From Boswellia sacra (Eukaryota; Streptophyta; Magnoliopsida; Sapindales; Burseraceae): a stretch of DNA of 64,000 bases. Under the pieces are notes generated by a model that worked only from the letters and a program-made list of their open reading frames with translations, was not told where the DNA came from and did not search any database. Positions within the stretch are counted from its first letter, which is position 1; the number at the start of each line of letters is the position of its first letter. The translations under genes were made by a program, and so were the position numbers. Shown here one piece after another: positions 12,939 to 24,801 of the stretch. Where the stretch lies: positions 328,794 to 392,793 of the forward strand of contig SNVD02009623.1 in assembly GCA_013180625.2 (NCBI GenBank), in the 5' to 3' direction.

Positions 12939-14526
12939 TCATGCCCTGAACATCTTAGCTATGCTGTAAGCAGCTGCCGAAGCTATAGCTCCTATTAAGG
13001 CAGTTTGCACGGCACTCTTGAAGGGCTGATTACCCGTGAAGTAACCCTTGGCAAACCCAAATATGAGTAACGCTACAATGGTCAGAATGACAGATGCAAC
13101 CACAGCCTCACTGGCAACTGGAATGACCATGTATGGCAGGAGTGGTACCACTCCTCCTACTACGTAAGATAAGGCAATTGTTATAGCACTTTGAAGCGCT
13201 CTCATTGGATCTGGTTTCTCCAATCCAAGTTCAAACCTGCAGCAAAATCATATTATTAGTTGTTGATTTTGCTTATGTTAAGATTTGTGTGGAGTGATAT
13301 GTAGAATTTTATTTGGAATAAGGTAGTTGATGTATGGTTTATATAATAACCTCATCATGAAATCGACCCATTGTTGTGGGTTCCTCCTTAAGGCATTGAC
13401 CACACCCTCATACTCGTGGGGCTCTGCTCCATATTGGGCTAGAATTTCTGCACATTCAGCAGCCTCTGCAATTGAAAGTAAAAATATTAAATTAAACATA
13501 TGTAAGCCCCTCCTCACTTCAACAAAGATATTTTCATAAATAGAAAACACATATTATAACACATCGCCTATGGGATGAAATCTTATATGATTTTTTTTTT
13601 TTTTGGTCCACTAAGGCTTGGTTGGTTACAACTCTGAAATGTTAAATGTGAATTAAAACTTTAAAGTTAATTTTATTTCAATTCCACTTCAATTTCTCTA
13701 AAACCTTCAAGATAAAGCTTTATGTAATTTTGATTTCCTGTTATATGTCTGGTTCAAAAAAGAATTAAGATAAAAGTTAGAAATTGAAGTTCTCAACTCC
13801 TTTTGACTTTCAGTGTATACCTCTATAAGGTCATGCAATTTAGCAGGGAGGAGTGGGGCAGGAGAGATCCACTATGGAAGATGCAATTTTTCCCTTTTTT
13901 TTTTGTTTTTTAATAAACAAATTATATTTGTCTACAGGGACACATATCGCTCACATATGTACTACATTTTAAAAGTAATATTCAGCTTTGAATATTCTAT
14001 ATTAGAAATCAAATGTAGCTAGCAATAATGGATATTTTGATCAATTATTTTAGCACAAAAGAAGAAGAAAAGAAGAAAACTTTTGAATTAACCTATGTCA
14101 GGGACACTGATGATCTCTTCCTGCTCTCTCTTCAGCTCCCTCATGTAGTGATCTGCTTCACTCTTTGCTGCTAGATACCTGCAAACATTCGTGCACATAC
14201 ATATAAGCAATTAATAAGCACCAACTCAGGCTTCAAAATTAACAAATTAAGAGCTTTTATATAAGAAAATATGTAGTTAGTTACCCGCCGAGTCCCATAG
14301 AGATGGCGCCAGCAGCAACTTCAGCGATGCCAGCAATGAGAATGATGGAGGATGCCACTTGGGCACCGGACAAACCGGCTGCAAGAGCAAAAGGGACAGT
14401 GAGACCGTCGGATACCCCGAGGATAATGTCACGGACTATCTCACTGGACATGAAATGCTTCTCCTCATGGTCTTGCAAGAGCAGCTTCTGCTTCTCTGGG
14501 TCATCTGTGTACCCATTTGCTGCCAT
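12939..14526 (-). CDS. VIT1: Vacuolar iron transporter, VIT1-family paralogue
   Basis: Four coding exons on the minus strand: 14526-14285, 14178-14093, 13465-13351 and 13236-12939, giving 246 aa. Exons 2-4 (86, 115 and 298 bp) have exactly the lengths of those in the gene at 6886-9042, so the two are tandem duplicates. The core residues are kept: D40, M77, E99, E102, E110, E113, M146, M147 and E150 in the aligned metal-path and metal-binding positions. Differences from the neighbour include GLSGAQV, ILIAGIAEV and an F-R-A C-terminus, so it may have diverged in metal preference or expression; that is inference. An upstream in-frame ATG at 14565 exists, but MAANGYTDD at 14526 fits the family better. 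A TATA box lies about 115 bp upstream. The symbol denotes the family; orthology to a particular VIT is not settled. Confidence 0.93.
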
Positions 14527-14641
14527 TTTCGTTGGTTTTCTTAAGCTCTTAGCAACACAACACAACTCTCACTAGCTCTCAGTTAATTTCCTGGAAGGAC
14601 TTGGCGAATGAGGACTGAAGAGAAGCTGAAGCACTCGGTGG

Positions 14642-14649
14642 TATATATA
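14642..14649 (-). promoter_or_regulatory. TATA box of the VIT paralogue
   Basis: The minus strand reads CTATATATACC about 115-120 bp upstream of the ATG at 14526. Transcription would start about 30 bp downstream, near 14610, giving a leader of about 85 nt. Confidence 0.55.
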
Positions 14650-14676
14650 GGAACAGACGACGAGAAAATGAACAAG

Positions 14677-14895
14677 GGTAATTATCAATTTCCCCCCTTG
14701 AGGTTTCATAGAATGACAATTTTCCTCTATGGTTTAAAACACTATAAAAAAAATCCATAATATTCTCTTTTACCCTTTGACTTCGCTTTTTAATAATATG
14801 AGTTCAAGGTTAAAATAGTAACTTTATTGTCACATAATGTTGAAAGAGGAGGAAATTGTCAATTTCTGAAACTTTATTTGTAATATAAGGGTAGG
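14677..14895. mobile_element. MITE-like element just upstream of the VIT paralogue
   Basis: An imperfect inverted repeat flanks a short non-coding core. The left arm contains GGTTTCATAGAATGACAATT and TTCCTCT; the reverse complement of the right arm contains AAGTTTCAGAAATTGACAAT and TTCCTCCT. It sits within 40 bp of the TATA box at 14642, so it could supply promoter sequence. Borders are approximate and no target duplication was defined. Confidence 0.5.
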
Positions 14896-15389
14896 TAAGT
14901 TTTTATTTTTCTCCCTCAATTATTGATGTGTCTTGTGTCCCTATGTAATTATTTATTTTATTGAGATTTTGGAAAAAAAGATATATATTTTTTAATTATA
15001 TGCAAATTTATAATAATCAATTTTTGTAATATATAACTGTGTTTTCAATTAGGGTTCATTATTTCCAAAAGGTCAAAAGTAAAGGTGCACCTATGATAAA
15101 ATTTATAATCAATGAATACCAATCAAATAATTATTATATACTTCTTTTAAATATTTCATATAATTAGATATTATTATTATTACTATTACTATTTGTAATA
15201 CAAAACATGTGTTTTCAATTTGGGTTCAGTATTGTGAAAAGGTCAAAAGTTTGTATTCACTTTTGGATTTTCACATTTTTCTTTATATTAGCAATGTTAA
15301 TTATAATATATCACTCTCATTTGTCACTAATTTATTTAATTAATGATGCCCAATAAATAAGCTCACATGGTCACATTCCTGGTGTTTAT

Positions 15390-15800
15390 TAGGGATGGCA
15401 AAAAAACCTGGGTAATCCGGGTACTCGGATTTTTCACGGACAATCCGGGTGAAAAAAACCCGGATTTTACGGAGAAAAAATCCGGGTGCAGGGATTTAAA
15501 AAAAAAAGTTCGGGTGTGGTGCGGGTGCGATATTGCCAATAAACCCCACACCTGCACCCGTATAACTCAAAGTATTTATGAAAAAAATTAAGAAAAAAGG
15601 GGAAAAAAATCCAAAGAAATCCGGGTTTTTTTCTGGATGCGGTGCAGGTGCGGTATGCACAATCTCAAAACCCGTAAATACTCGCACCCAGAAAAATCCG
15701 GAAATATTAAGAGATTTTTCAGGGATCAGAGAGGGAATTTTAAATCCAATGCGGATGCGAAAACGCAAAATCCGCACCTATCCGAATTTTGTCATCCCTA
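15390..15800. mobile_element. Non-autonomous hAT element with CCGGGT-rich interior
   Basis: Terminal inverted repeats begin TAGGGATGGCAA and end TTTTGTCATCCCTA, like the Ac-type TAGGGATG terminus. The flanks are GTGTTTAT (15382-15389) and TTGTTTAT (15801-15808), an 8-bp duplication with one mismatch, the size expected of hAT. The 411-bp interior is made of degenerate CCGGGTT/CGGGTGC words alternating with A runs and has no gene; the small reading frames across it are low-complexity by-products. Confidence 0.8.
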
Positions 15801-15808
15801 TTGTTTAT

Positions 15809-18800
15809 TCAATAATTAATAGTATAAATAACTTCAAATAAAGAGCTTTTATGCAAGTAACTATTGGGGCAACTTTAATCAGGATATTGGCGTGTGTGTG
15901 GCACAAGCCCTGTCAGGATCAGAGGCGAAAACTGAAAGGATAAGCAGAAAAAAGCACTTTTGAAGCGGCATTGTTTGGCTTAAGCTCCTAGGCGTGTGTG
16001 CGGCACAGACCTCGGACATATACGACAGCCATTAGTCATTCAAAACACTCATGACTCAACAGCAAACAAGGAAACAAAGCAATGCACAAAACGCTTAAAT
16101 TATATAAAAGAAAATTTTTTTAACTAGATATCCAAAAAGTTGTGTTAATTTATTGATTATGTAATCAATCATAACCCCAAATTATATTCCAAAAAATTAA
16201 ACATAATTAAAGGATCAATCTTTGCCAAATGATAATAAACTAACTAATAACATCATGTAATTAATGATATTATAAGTGTGCAACACGGTTGATTTGGAGT
16301 ACATTACTTGGTTTAATTACATGAATGTTAAGTTAAAAAGCAATGGAGCAATCAATGATGCACTCGTGTCTCACAGGTAATTTTTGAAGATATTTTTATT
16401 GTTTTGTTAAAAGGAGCAGGACAAGTAAAAGAAAAAAAAAAAAACCAAAATTCATCATTGCTATAGAATTGGAGGAATGATTTATTACCCACTAAAGCTC
16501 ATCATTCCAGTTGGTTTTACACAAAACTGGCTTAGCCACGTGCTTCTGTTGGATTTCACAAAATATCGTTTCTTTGGATACCATTGCTTAGAATGTTCTC
16601 GTTTTATTTTTATTTTTTAGCACTTAAAAGTTGGAGAGTTGGGCATTTAAAGATTTGAAATCCGTAACCTTCTCCTACGTTAACAATGATGTTAATATTT
16701 CCTCAATTTGATATTTGAAATAATTTAGGTTTTAAAATATATCTACATATATGTTTTTGTTAACATCAAAATTTTATTATCCGTTTTAAACATACAATAT
16801 AACATTTTCATAACTAAGTGACTTGTTTGTTTATATTTTAAAAGTATTATGCTTTGAAAACGCATATTTTTTAATATATTTAAATCAATATCAATCATAT
16901 ATCGTCTTCAAAATTAAAAAAAATTAAAATCGATCACGCGTTCTTTTAAAATTTTGAAAATAAAAACTTAAAAAACACAAACAAACACAAATGATCTTTC
17001 CTTTCGATACCATTGCTTACTTTATTTTATTTTATTTTTTTACATTGTCATTTTCTCGTTTATATATTTTTACTAATTAACTATCATAACTAATATTATG
17101 ATGTCTAGAAATCAATATGGAATGGGTAGTGGGAACGAAAGAGGAGAAGACAATAAGTTGGATATTCCTACAATAGAAAAAGGGGAAGAAAACAATGGGT
17201 TGGATTGGACATGGAAGGTTGGCATATATTCATAAAGCAACCTACCAACCAACCAATAAAGAAGAGAAGAAAATCAAAGCAAATTAGGCCACCATGTTTT
17301 GAATGCGATAAAAAATTGTGCACCAAATTTTCTTCTTCTTCTCCTTGTTATTTTTCTTTTCTGGAAATAAAAAGCAAATTAGCTTTATATCTCTGTAACA
17401 ATATGTGAACACACACGAACGAGAGATAAGATAGGAAGATACCACTCCATGCATGCTCCTATATCTCTCTCATTTAGCCATATGAGAATCGGAATGCACT
17501 GTGTGGAACTTGAGGCTGTAAAGCTGTGATGATTGGATTTTTTTTTTTGCTTTTCTTCTTTAATATAGAGTAAAAGTAGAGCTATTTTGTTTTTCTTGCT
17601 CATGGGAAGCACACGCATCCCATTAAAGAAGAGGGAAAAGGGAAAGATTCTTGGTCCATATTTTGGTCTGCCATGGTCACGCCACAGGCCCTGACATGTT
17701 CGCAATTAATATTAGCCACGAGCCAGCTTGCTGGTTTCTTGCCTTTATTTACTGATAGTGCCAACACAATTATGATATTCTTCTTCTTCTTCTTCTTATC
17801 ATTCAAAGTCGCTTTATTTTGTCCTTTTGTATTCTAGCTAGGGTTCTCTCACATTTGTTTTCTCTTCATTCATGACTCTCTCCAACGTTAACCCACTTTA
17901 TAATTTCCTTTTCTTTTTCCTCTTAAAACTTTGAAATTAATTACATCAAAATGTCGTTTGTTGTTCCTGTGCATAAATTTCTATCTAATCACAATCTTTT
18001 CAGCTTTACAAATTTTTTCACGTCATATCATTAAGCCATGTGGATTTTGATATCATATTAGAAAACCATTTGATCTAAAAACTACGTACGAGCGATGAGT
18101 TTGCTCTTATTTCTTAAACATTTCCGTAACAATTCAAATACTCGATGCAAATATTAATTCGTCAAGTAAAATAAACCATCATCATGCTGATAAATATTTT
18201 ACAACTTATAATTGGGTGACCAAGCGGATGGTGAGTGAAAAGGCACATTCTTCTTGAAGGCTGTTGAAATTGTTCGTTCAAAGGCACTTGTTGAAGACAT
18301 GCTATAATTAGGCTACCAGATATGTTAAAAGGCAATTGGGTGGAGGGTTGGGTCGCTTGGCTCAAGGATAGGATATGGGGTGTGGCAGGCACATGCCTCT
18401 GGCCCTCCCCTCTGCATATCATATCATCATTCATCACCAAAACAATCAATCTCCAGACTCCTTTATTTTTGTGAAGTCTTCTCAGCTTTCTTTTCCTGTC
18501 TCCAACTTTAGTGGGATACATAGTGATTTCGTGGAGCCATTTCTTTGGATGATGAGCGTATATGGTAAAATCTGATCATTTATTGCTGCACCAATGCTTC
18601 TTCTCTATCCTATTTCATATATATGGTGGGTGTAAGAGTTGCGATTAGTACCCATAAACTCTAATTAAACTCAAAATTCAAAACACATTTTAAAGATTCA
18701 TATATTATTCATGCAATAGCTTAATCAAATCCCTTGAAAGTAAAACTATTTGTCGTAGCAAACCAACAATGGATGTTAATTAATCGATTTAGTAACTATT

Positions 18801-19055
18801 TGTTAGATTTTGATATTAATGATAATTAATTATTTCATAGCAGTTAATTTTTAACTCGGATGCAAGCCAAATCTTAAGATTTGATCCATATTACATAACC
18901 AATCAATCTTCACCTGTAAATAATGAACTCAAGGCTATCTAGTAAATATTCGTACGTGGGCATCTCCAATCAATTTTGTTTAGTACAAATTAAACTACTA
19001 TACGACGTACTTTACTCCTACTTATTTAAATAAACGCAATAATGATATGATCTCC
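15809..19055. other. Intergenic region, nothing recognised
   Basis: AT-rich sequence with short homopolymers and scattered unsupported reading frames (for example 18162-18521). No protein family, tRNA or transposon end was recognised. Confidence 0.45.
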
Positions 19056-19063
19056 ATTCCATT

Positions 19064-19608
19064 TAGGGATGGCAATGGGGCAGGAGGGGTCCGGAGCGGC
19101 CGGTACCCAGCCCCGCCCCGTTCAAATTTTTTTGCCCCGCCCCGTCCCATTGCTCCGTTGCGGGGCGGGGCGGGGCGGGGCAAAAAAAATTTGAACTAAT
19201 TAGACCCGCCCCGCCCCGCCCCTAAATATTTATATTTTTGCAATTAACCCCCTATAATATTTATATTTTTTGCGATCAACCCCCTATAACATTTACAACC
19301 TCTAATTTTTATCATATTATTTTACTTACTGTCAACCCTCTAATATATTCAAACGTATTACAATCACCCCTAATAATATCATTTAAGTCCTAATAGTTTA
19401 TTTTTTATCATATATACCCTTATACTGTGCGGGACGGGGCGGGTCGAACGGGACTAAATGTTAGACCCGGACCCTGACCCGCCCCTACCGGAGCAGATTT
19501 CTTTTGCCTCAGACCCGCCCCAAAAAGTTTTGGGGCGGGTCTTGCCCCGTCCCATTTGTCCGGGGCAAACCGGGGCCCCGGACCCGGCGGGGCAAATTGC
19601 CATCCCTA
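19064..19608. mobile_element. Non-autonomous hAT element with GGGGC-rich arms
   Basis: Terminal inverted repeats TAGGGATGGCAAT and ATTGCCATCCCTA are perfect over 13 bp and are flanked by a perfect 8-bp target duplication ATTCCATT (19056-19063 and 19609-19616). Both arms are built of GGGGC/GCCCC words (for example near 19160-19180 and 19500-19600), and the centre is AT-rich with repeated CCCCCTATAA-type words. No transposase is encoded, so it would depend on an autonomous hAT. The outer 10 bp are shared with the 15390-15800 element, but the interiors differ in word composition. Confidence 0.88.
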
Positions 19609-19616
19609 ATTCCATT

Positions 19617-21301
19617 ACGATGAAAAGATCATATATGGCCAAAAGAAACATTGTCTAAAAATTTTAAAACTTGGTACCCTAACCCACCTTCAAAAATATC
19701 ATGAAATAAATTATTGAAACTACCAACAAGCTCGTGTCCTCCACAAACCTTTTATCTACATGCTCAGTACTGTTAATAAATAACCAATGGCAACTTGGAT
19801 ACATACAGAAGAGATTTGGCTTAAAAACTAGCAAGCATGCTCTCTCCACTCAGCTTTGTAGGCAGAACAGCAGCCAGCAGCAAAAAGTGATTGCTAGCTT
19901 TTGCGTTCGATAAAAATAAATTTTGGACCTAACACCACCAAGCCAAGACTTACCACGTTGAGCTCCACACTTTGCTCCCGTATGAAAGGTTCCTTATTCT
20001 TGTTATAGCATATGACATAATTGCTTATCAGATTTGATGATTATTAAGTAGCCCCACTGTCCCACTTTGACGAGAAAGCGAGCCACAAGGAAAAGCACTT
20101 GGAATAATAAGAAGAAGAATTTCGAAATCGAAAGTTGCTACATGCACCCACTTGCAATCTCTACGTCAATGTATTTACAGAGTTTTTGATTTGTTTTGTA
20201 GTAAATGAATGGCCGTTTTCCGCTGAAGCAAATTAATTAAATACAAGAAATTCACAACCTTCATTGATTTTTAATATTGACGGGTCAAGATAATTTGGTT
20301 TTTGAATTAATTATTGAATCTCTCGATCTTCCACTCTTTCAGCTTCCGTAATTGAATTCGCTTTGTCTTTCAAGAATATGAAAAGAATCATAGTTGAATT
20401 TCTCTTTTATGAAATGTATACTTTAAGTATGAAGTTTCTTGCGGCACGTTTGACTTAAAAAGTTTAAAAAGAACTCTTAATATCATATTCAACTTCAGAA
20501 AATTAAATTACTTTTGAACCTTTTGGCCGACTTTTAAGATTAACTATGCTTTTCTAGAATATTAAAAATAGTTATTTAAAATAATCTGCAAGAGCACTTC
20601 ATGTCTCTATCCTTGCACACTTGAAATCTTGTGGAGCTATATATATATTTATATACACACGAACATTAATTAAGCAATAAGTATGTCTATATATATAATT
20701 TCTCCTCTTTGCAAAAAATTAATTAATACATATATATAACTCAATGAATTACTTAAGTCAACACATCTATTTGCATACGTGATCCAAATTTTAAGCACAA
20801 TATATAATATATTTCAATAAGACATACAATTTTCTTTAAATCGAAACCCAAAGTAGTGTCAATAAGTTATGCAACGTTACTTGTAACTTATTCAAGGAGT
20901 TAGAAAAAAGCTTCCGATATTCATAACATTGTGAGTTGAGTCCATAAATGAGCTTTCCAGAACTTCAATTTTGTTTATTTATTTAAAGGTATAATCATAA
21001 CATTTCAATCTAGATCTATGTAGTATTCCAAATGTGAATAGTATAGTATTAGTAACATTGGATAACAATATAATATGAACAGAGTGGCGATGACAGGAGT
21101 TTGTTTTTTTGACCAAATGTCAGAAATGGCACAAACTAAAGCTTCTTTTTTTTCCAGCTTTTTACCCTCTGTGATCTGATATATGATCAATTAGCTCCTC
21201 TTTTTGAAATCCAAGAGCTATATTCTCCCATAGTATGTATACCTTTTATGTCCTGGAAACTTGGGCATGGAAATTGGAATATTAGATCTCTGCACAACAT
21301 C

Positions 21302-21334
<33 letters not shown>

Positions 21335-22320
21335 TTTCTATAAACATAAATAAAGCTCGGAAAAAACGATCTATAATCAAATTGATGAAGCATGGCAAAC
21401 ATGCAGTATTATTATCTTCGTGAAGTGGTATTGAAGGGTAGAAAGGGTGAGATTAACTATAAACTAATCAGTGAATATGAGTTGCGCTAGAAGAGTTCAG
21501 AGAAATCCCATTTCCTTCTAAAATGGTCTATGTATATTATCAAATAGAAAATTGATTAATGATAAATTACGGGATCTTTTACAACATGGAATCATTTTTG
21601 ATGTCAGGAAATATTAAATACTTTATTTTCAATGTTACGCGTTTGAGGTTCATATTTATTTTTCAACGTTACCCCTCTGTTATTCATTCTCATAATTCAG
21701 TGTGTTGTATATAATATCACCCTCTATGTTATGAATTTTACATTCTCTGCTACTCAGTTCACATTATTTCTATTATTAAAACAGATAAAAAGTGAATTGG
21801 AATAGAGAAGAATCCTATTAAGATATAATTAAAAAAAAGAAAAGAGTTAGCTAGGAAATGTTTGACCGGCCATAGCCATGATTAATTCATAAATTCACAA
21901 ATGTGGAAATATAAACTAACATCACCAGAGGTACGCATTTGGAAGAGTTTAGTACAAAGAGAAATGCAACAAATCCCAAATCGTTCAATAACAAACAACT
22001 TATGCTAAATTGCTAATCGTTCATAGTTGATCTCTACCGAGGACAATAAGAGAAACATGAGAATTTTGCAACGATGGAAATTTTCATGATTAACGGGTCA
22101 ATTCTGGACGAAGCTGATACATTGACAAATTTCTGCAAATCGTTTAAACTGGGCATTAAGAGGATTCCTCGGGCTAATGATGCAATGCTAGTTAACGATA
22201 TATATTATAATTCGTGTAGGAATGGGCAAGAGAGCATGCAAAGTCGAAAGTGGATAAGGGACTTGAAACAAACTCTTGATAACAAAGACAACATTTACAA
22301 AGGCATTTCATCCCAACTGA
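19617..22320. other. Intergenic region, no confirmed gene
   Basis: AT-rich DNA with an (A)n(TA)n microsatellite at about 21301-21336. A 102-codon plus-strand frame at 22074-22382 has a non-repetitive composition, but I do not recognise it, and its 3' part overlaps the SmD2-like fragment, so it is not called as a gene. Confidence 0.4.
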
Positions 22321-22324
22321 AAAC

Positions 22325-22472
22325 TGCATTAGAAGTGCCTTCTAAAAGAAGATATAATGTCGGTGAGAGTAAAAAAATGTAGCTCTGTCTACCTCACTCG
22401 AGGATTCCTAAGAACAATGACGACAGAATCTCCTCAGAGGAACATTATACTGATGCAAAAACCCTATTCATT
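22325..22472 (-). pseudogene. Decayed fragment of the SmD2 3' end
   Basis: This stretch matches 23100-23250, the last coding exon and 3' UTR of the intact SmD2 gene, over most of its length (shared blocks include ATTCCTAAGAACAAT and AGAATCTCC). On the minus strand it spells a damaged version of the Sm2-motif end of SmD2: the conserved FLRGDS run carries a stop codon in place of the arginine, and the terminal lysine and stop are altered. Upstream exons were not found here, so it is a partial duplication lying about 0.7 kb beyond the 3' end of the parent gene and not a processed copy. Confidence 0.75.
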
Positions 22473-23181
22473 TAAAACAACTCTTCAATGAAATTATCGT
22501 TAAAATCAATATAATTTTACTTATCTTGAAGTTGTGAAGAAAGAAACCCTGTAGATTTGCTGATTACTTTTGTAACAATTGTTTTTTGAGGGTTTTAAAT
22601 TAAATACAAATAGAAATTTGGTGAAATCCAAGTTTCTCAATATTATCACTTTGTTGACCATTTGAAGGTGTGAAACAAAAAAAAATGCTAGAACTCTGAG
22701 TAAGGCCTTGATCCAAGGAAAAAAAATTAAAAACATTGTTAGGTTGCTTTGAATCTTAAATTCTTAAGACATGAGAGAAACAGTTATGTGTGTGTCCCCT
22801 ATTCCATTTCGCGTAAATAGGTGAATAAAATGGAAGTTTGAAGAGCAGCGAGTTACTGACAAAACCGAGCTGGAAATATTTCAATGCAAACTCTAATAAG
22901 TACTTGAACCGGGGCTTGGCCTAAGACTTTAAAGAGCATAATATGGGGACTTTATGAACACATCAGTGATCTAATTCAACAAACATGGTCCACTAATTTA
23001 CACAACACATACAAATTCTCAATTAAGTCACTCTAAACAAGGGCTGTTAACTAATCCCGCCAATCTTGCAACGTATGGATTTCATCCCCAGTGAAAATAA
23101 ACTTTAGAAGTGCCTTTAAACAAATCCGGTGTTGGTGAGACAGATTCAACAGGGTTCATACACAAAAAATGGAGATCTATG

Positions 23182-23893
23182 TCACTTGGGATTCCTAAGA
23201 ACAATTATCACAGAATCTCCACGGAGGAACATTTTACTGATGAATCTATCCTTGTTTACAGGGAGGGCCTTCTTCTTGCCTTTTCCAGTTTTTGGTACCT
23301 AAACCAAAAGAAATCATATTTTATTTTCTGACACATGGATGTTGAATTATAAACAGAACGAAATCCTGGTAAAACCAACCTCAGTCCACATTTCCCTGAC
23401 ATTTTCGAGAACCATATTGCAGTGGCGATCAAAAGCTCTCACACGACCAAGAAGCTTTTTGTTGTTACGGCAGTTAATGAGCACCTGTCCAGCAGGTGAA
23501 AATGTTAATTTAAACAAGAAAATCACCATTGGCAGTAGAACTGAGAAGTATTACACAAGCAAAAAATTACCTGGGTATTGTTCTTAACACTCATCATCAA
23601 AACAGATAAGGGACCGGTGTTAAATTCTTCTTCCTCATTCTTGACATTCTGCAGCAATCAATTCACCAAACTTTTAAGAAACAGAGGCAATATATATAAA
23701 GCAAAACTGGGATATTTTTGTGAGTGTGTGCTTAAGCATTTGTCAAACAGAAAAATTAACTTACATCTTCTTCCATAGGCCGGCTGCATAAAAAACAAGA
23801 AAGACAGAGGATGATGACATCAGTAATTTAAAAGAAATTGCAATGAACCAGACAAAATAACCACAAATCAAGAAGAAAAGAGTGGTACCTCAT
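23182..23893 (-). CDS. SMD2: Small nuclear ribonucleoprotein SmD2
   Basis: Five exons contain coding sequence: 23893-23889 (ATGAG only), 23783-23765 (a 19-nt micro-exon), 23648-23571, 23484-23380 and 23298-23182. All have GT-AG borders and consistent phases and give 107 aa. The protein is a core Sm-ring subunit of U1, U2, U4 and U5 snRNPs, acting with SmD1, E, F, G, B and D3. Visible are the Sm1 motif ([17 protein letters not shown] and [12 protein letters not shown]) and the Sm2 motif ([15 protein letters not shown]), joined by the SmD2-specific linker [13 protein letters not shown]. It ends RNPK, as plant SmD2 does. A 5' UTR exon (to 25142) and a 1.2-kb leader intron carrying three snoRNAs precede it. 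The product is nearly identical to other plant and animal SmD2, so the call is firm. Confidence 0.96.
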
Positions 23894-24470
23894 ATTTGAA
23901 AACTTTCTTCAAGTAAAACTTCAGTTAAAACCTGTCCAAAACACACCAAAGCATATCATTTAACAAAGGGAAAATACGTCAGCATTATGCTTGAAAAACA
24001 GGAAGTGTGAATGGTAAACAGATCAAGCATCATAACAACATTCACAACCCATAAACGTTGAAGCATTAACAATATTTATCTCACCAACAGATTAATCTTA
24101 TTAAGAGCTAGAAAAATGAGAAAAATGAGAAAACTTTACTACCAACTACTGATAAGAAAGTTAATTGAAGACAGAGGAAAGATAAAATTTGGCTTAGCTA
24201 ACATGAGTAAATATTATTAAAAAAACAAAAAATAAAAAACCTTCGCAAGCTTCTATGTTTACCTTATGTTTGACATGCAAGCCCTGAGCAAGGCCAATGC
24301 AGCAAACACTAATCCAGAAAAAAGAGCAAAATGTATCACCTCTAAAGAGGCGGCCAATGACCTATTTGACCCAGCAAATGATCTCAAGGGTGAATGAGAT
24401 GAGGAAAACAACAATGCTCCAAACTCAATAAAAGTTGCTAATGAAATGACGATAAAGATCTTCTAAGAAA

Positions 24471-24552
24471 TCTCTTCAGCTCAGGTCTCCATATATTTTC
24501 AGCATTTTAAAACTCAGGAGAACGAAAGTTTTCATTTCAACATCATAAGAGA
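24471..24552 (-). ncRNA. snoU59: C/D box snoRNA, U59/snR54 type, copy 3
   Basis: Minus strand: C-box region TATGATGTT (plus 24541-24547), guide ending AAACTTTCGTTCTC before D' box CTGA (24514-24517), and D box CTGA (24476-24479). A terminal stem TCTCTT/AAGAGA is extended by further pairing outside it. The guide is complementary to the AGAACGAAAGTT stretch of 18S rRNA, the target of human U59 (SNORD59) and yeast snR54, so the RNA should direct 2'-O-methylation of an adenosine there. Confidence 0.8.
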
Positions 24553-24716
24553 AAAGATCTCCATACCCAATCTGATAAATTTACCAGCCACAATTAAAAA
24601 AAAAAAAACAAAAGAAAACTAAAGAGCTATATAAACTAATAACCAGCCTTCAGAAATTAAAAAAAAAAAGAAAGTCCTAATTAACAATTTACAGATATAT
24701 ATCAAGCATTGAAAGA

Positions 24717-24801
24717 GCCTCTTCAGTTCAGGTCTCCAAAAACTTTTCCGCATAATATCATCTCGGAAGAACGAAAGTATTTTTTAGTCATCCTCAGAGG
24801 C
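24717..24801 (-). ncRNA. snoU59: C/D box snoRNA-like, U59 type, copy 2 (degenerate boxes)
   Basis: It has the same layout as its neighbours, with guide TACTTTCGTTCTT and D box CTGA (24723-24726), but the C box reads TGAGGAT instead of TGATGAT and the D' box reads CCGA instead of CTGA. The terminal stem (GCCTCT/AGAGGC) is intact. It may be weakly functional or a decaying copy. Confidence 0.6.

Noticed and set aside
14527..14565. Upstream in-frame ATG giving an MCCVAKSL extension of the VIT paralogue
   Set aside because: Not like other VIT N-termini; the ATG at 14526 fits better, though it could be used as an alternative start.
15363..15841. Proline, phenylalanine and lysine rich frames on both strands
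   Set aside because: By-products of the CCGGGT/A-run interior of the hAT element.
18365..18425. Possible microRNA-type foldback around GATATGGGGTGTGG and CCCTCCCCTCTGCATATC
   Set aside because: Pairing is too patchy and the arm sequences do not match a microRNA family I can name.
18162..18521. 119-codon minus-strand frame
   Set aside because: No recognisable motif, no splice or promoter support, composition typical of chance frames.
19454..19658. Proline/glycine-rich frames
   Set aside because: By-products of the GGGGC-rich arm of the hAT element.
22074..22382. 102-codon plus-strand frame
   Set aside because: Not recognised; its end overlaps the antisense of the SmD2-like fragment. Could be a decayed gene, but evidence is insufficient.
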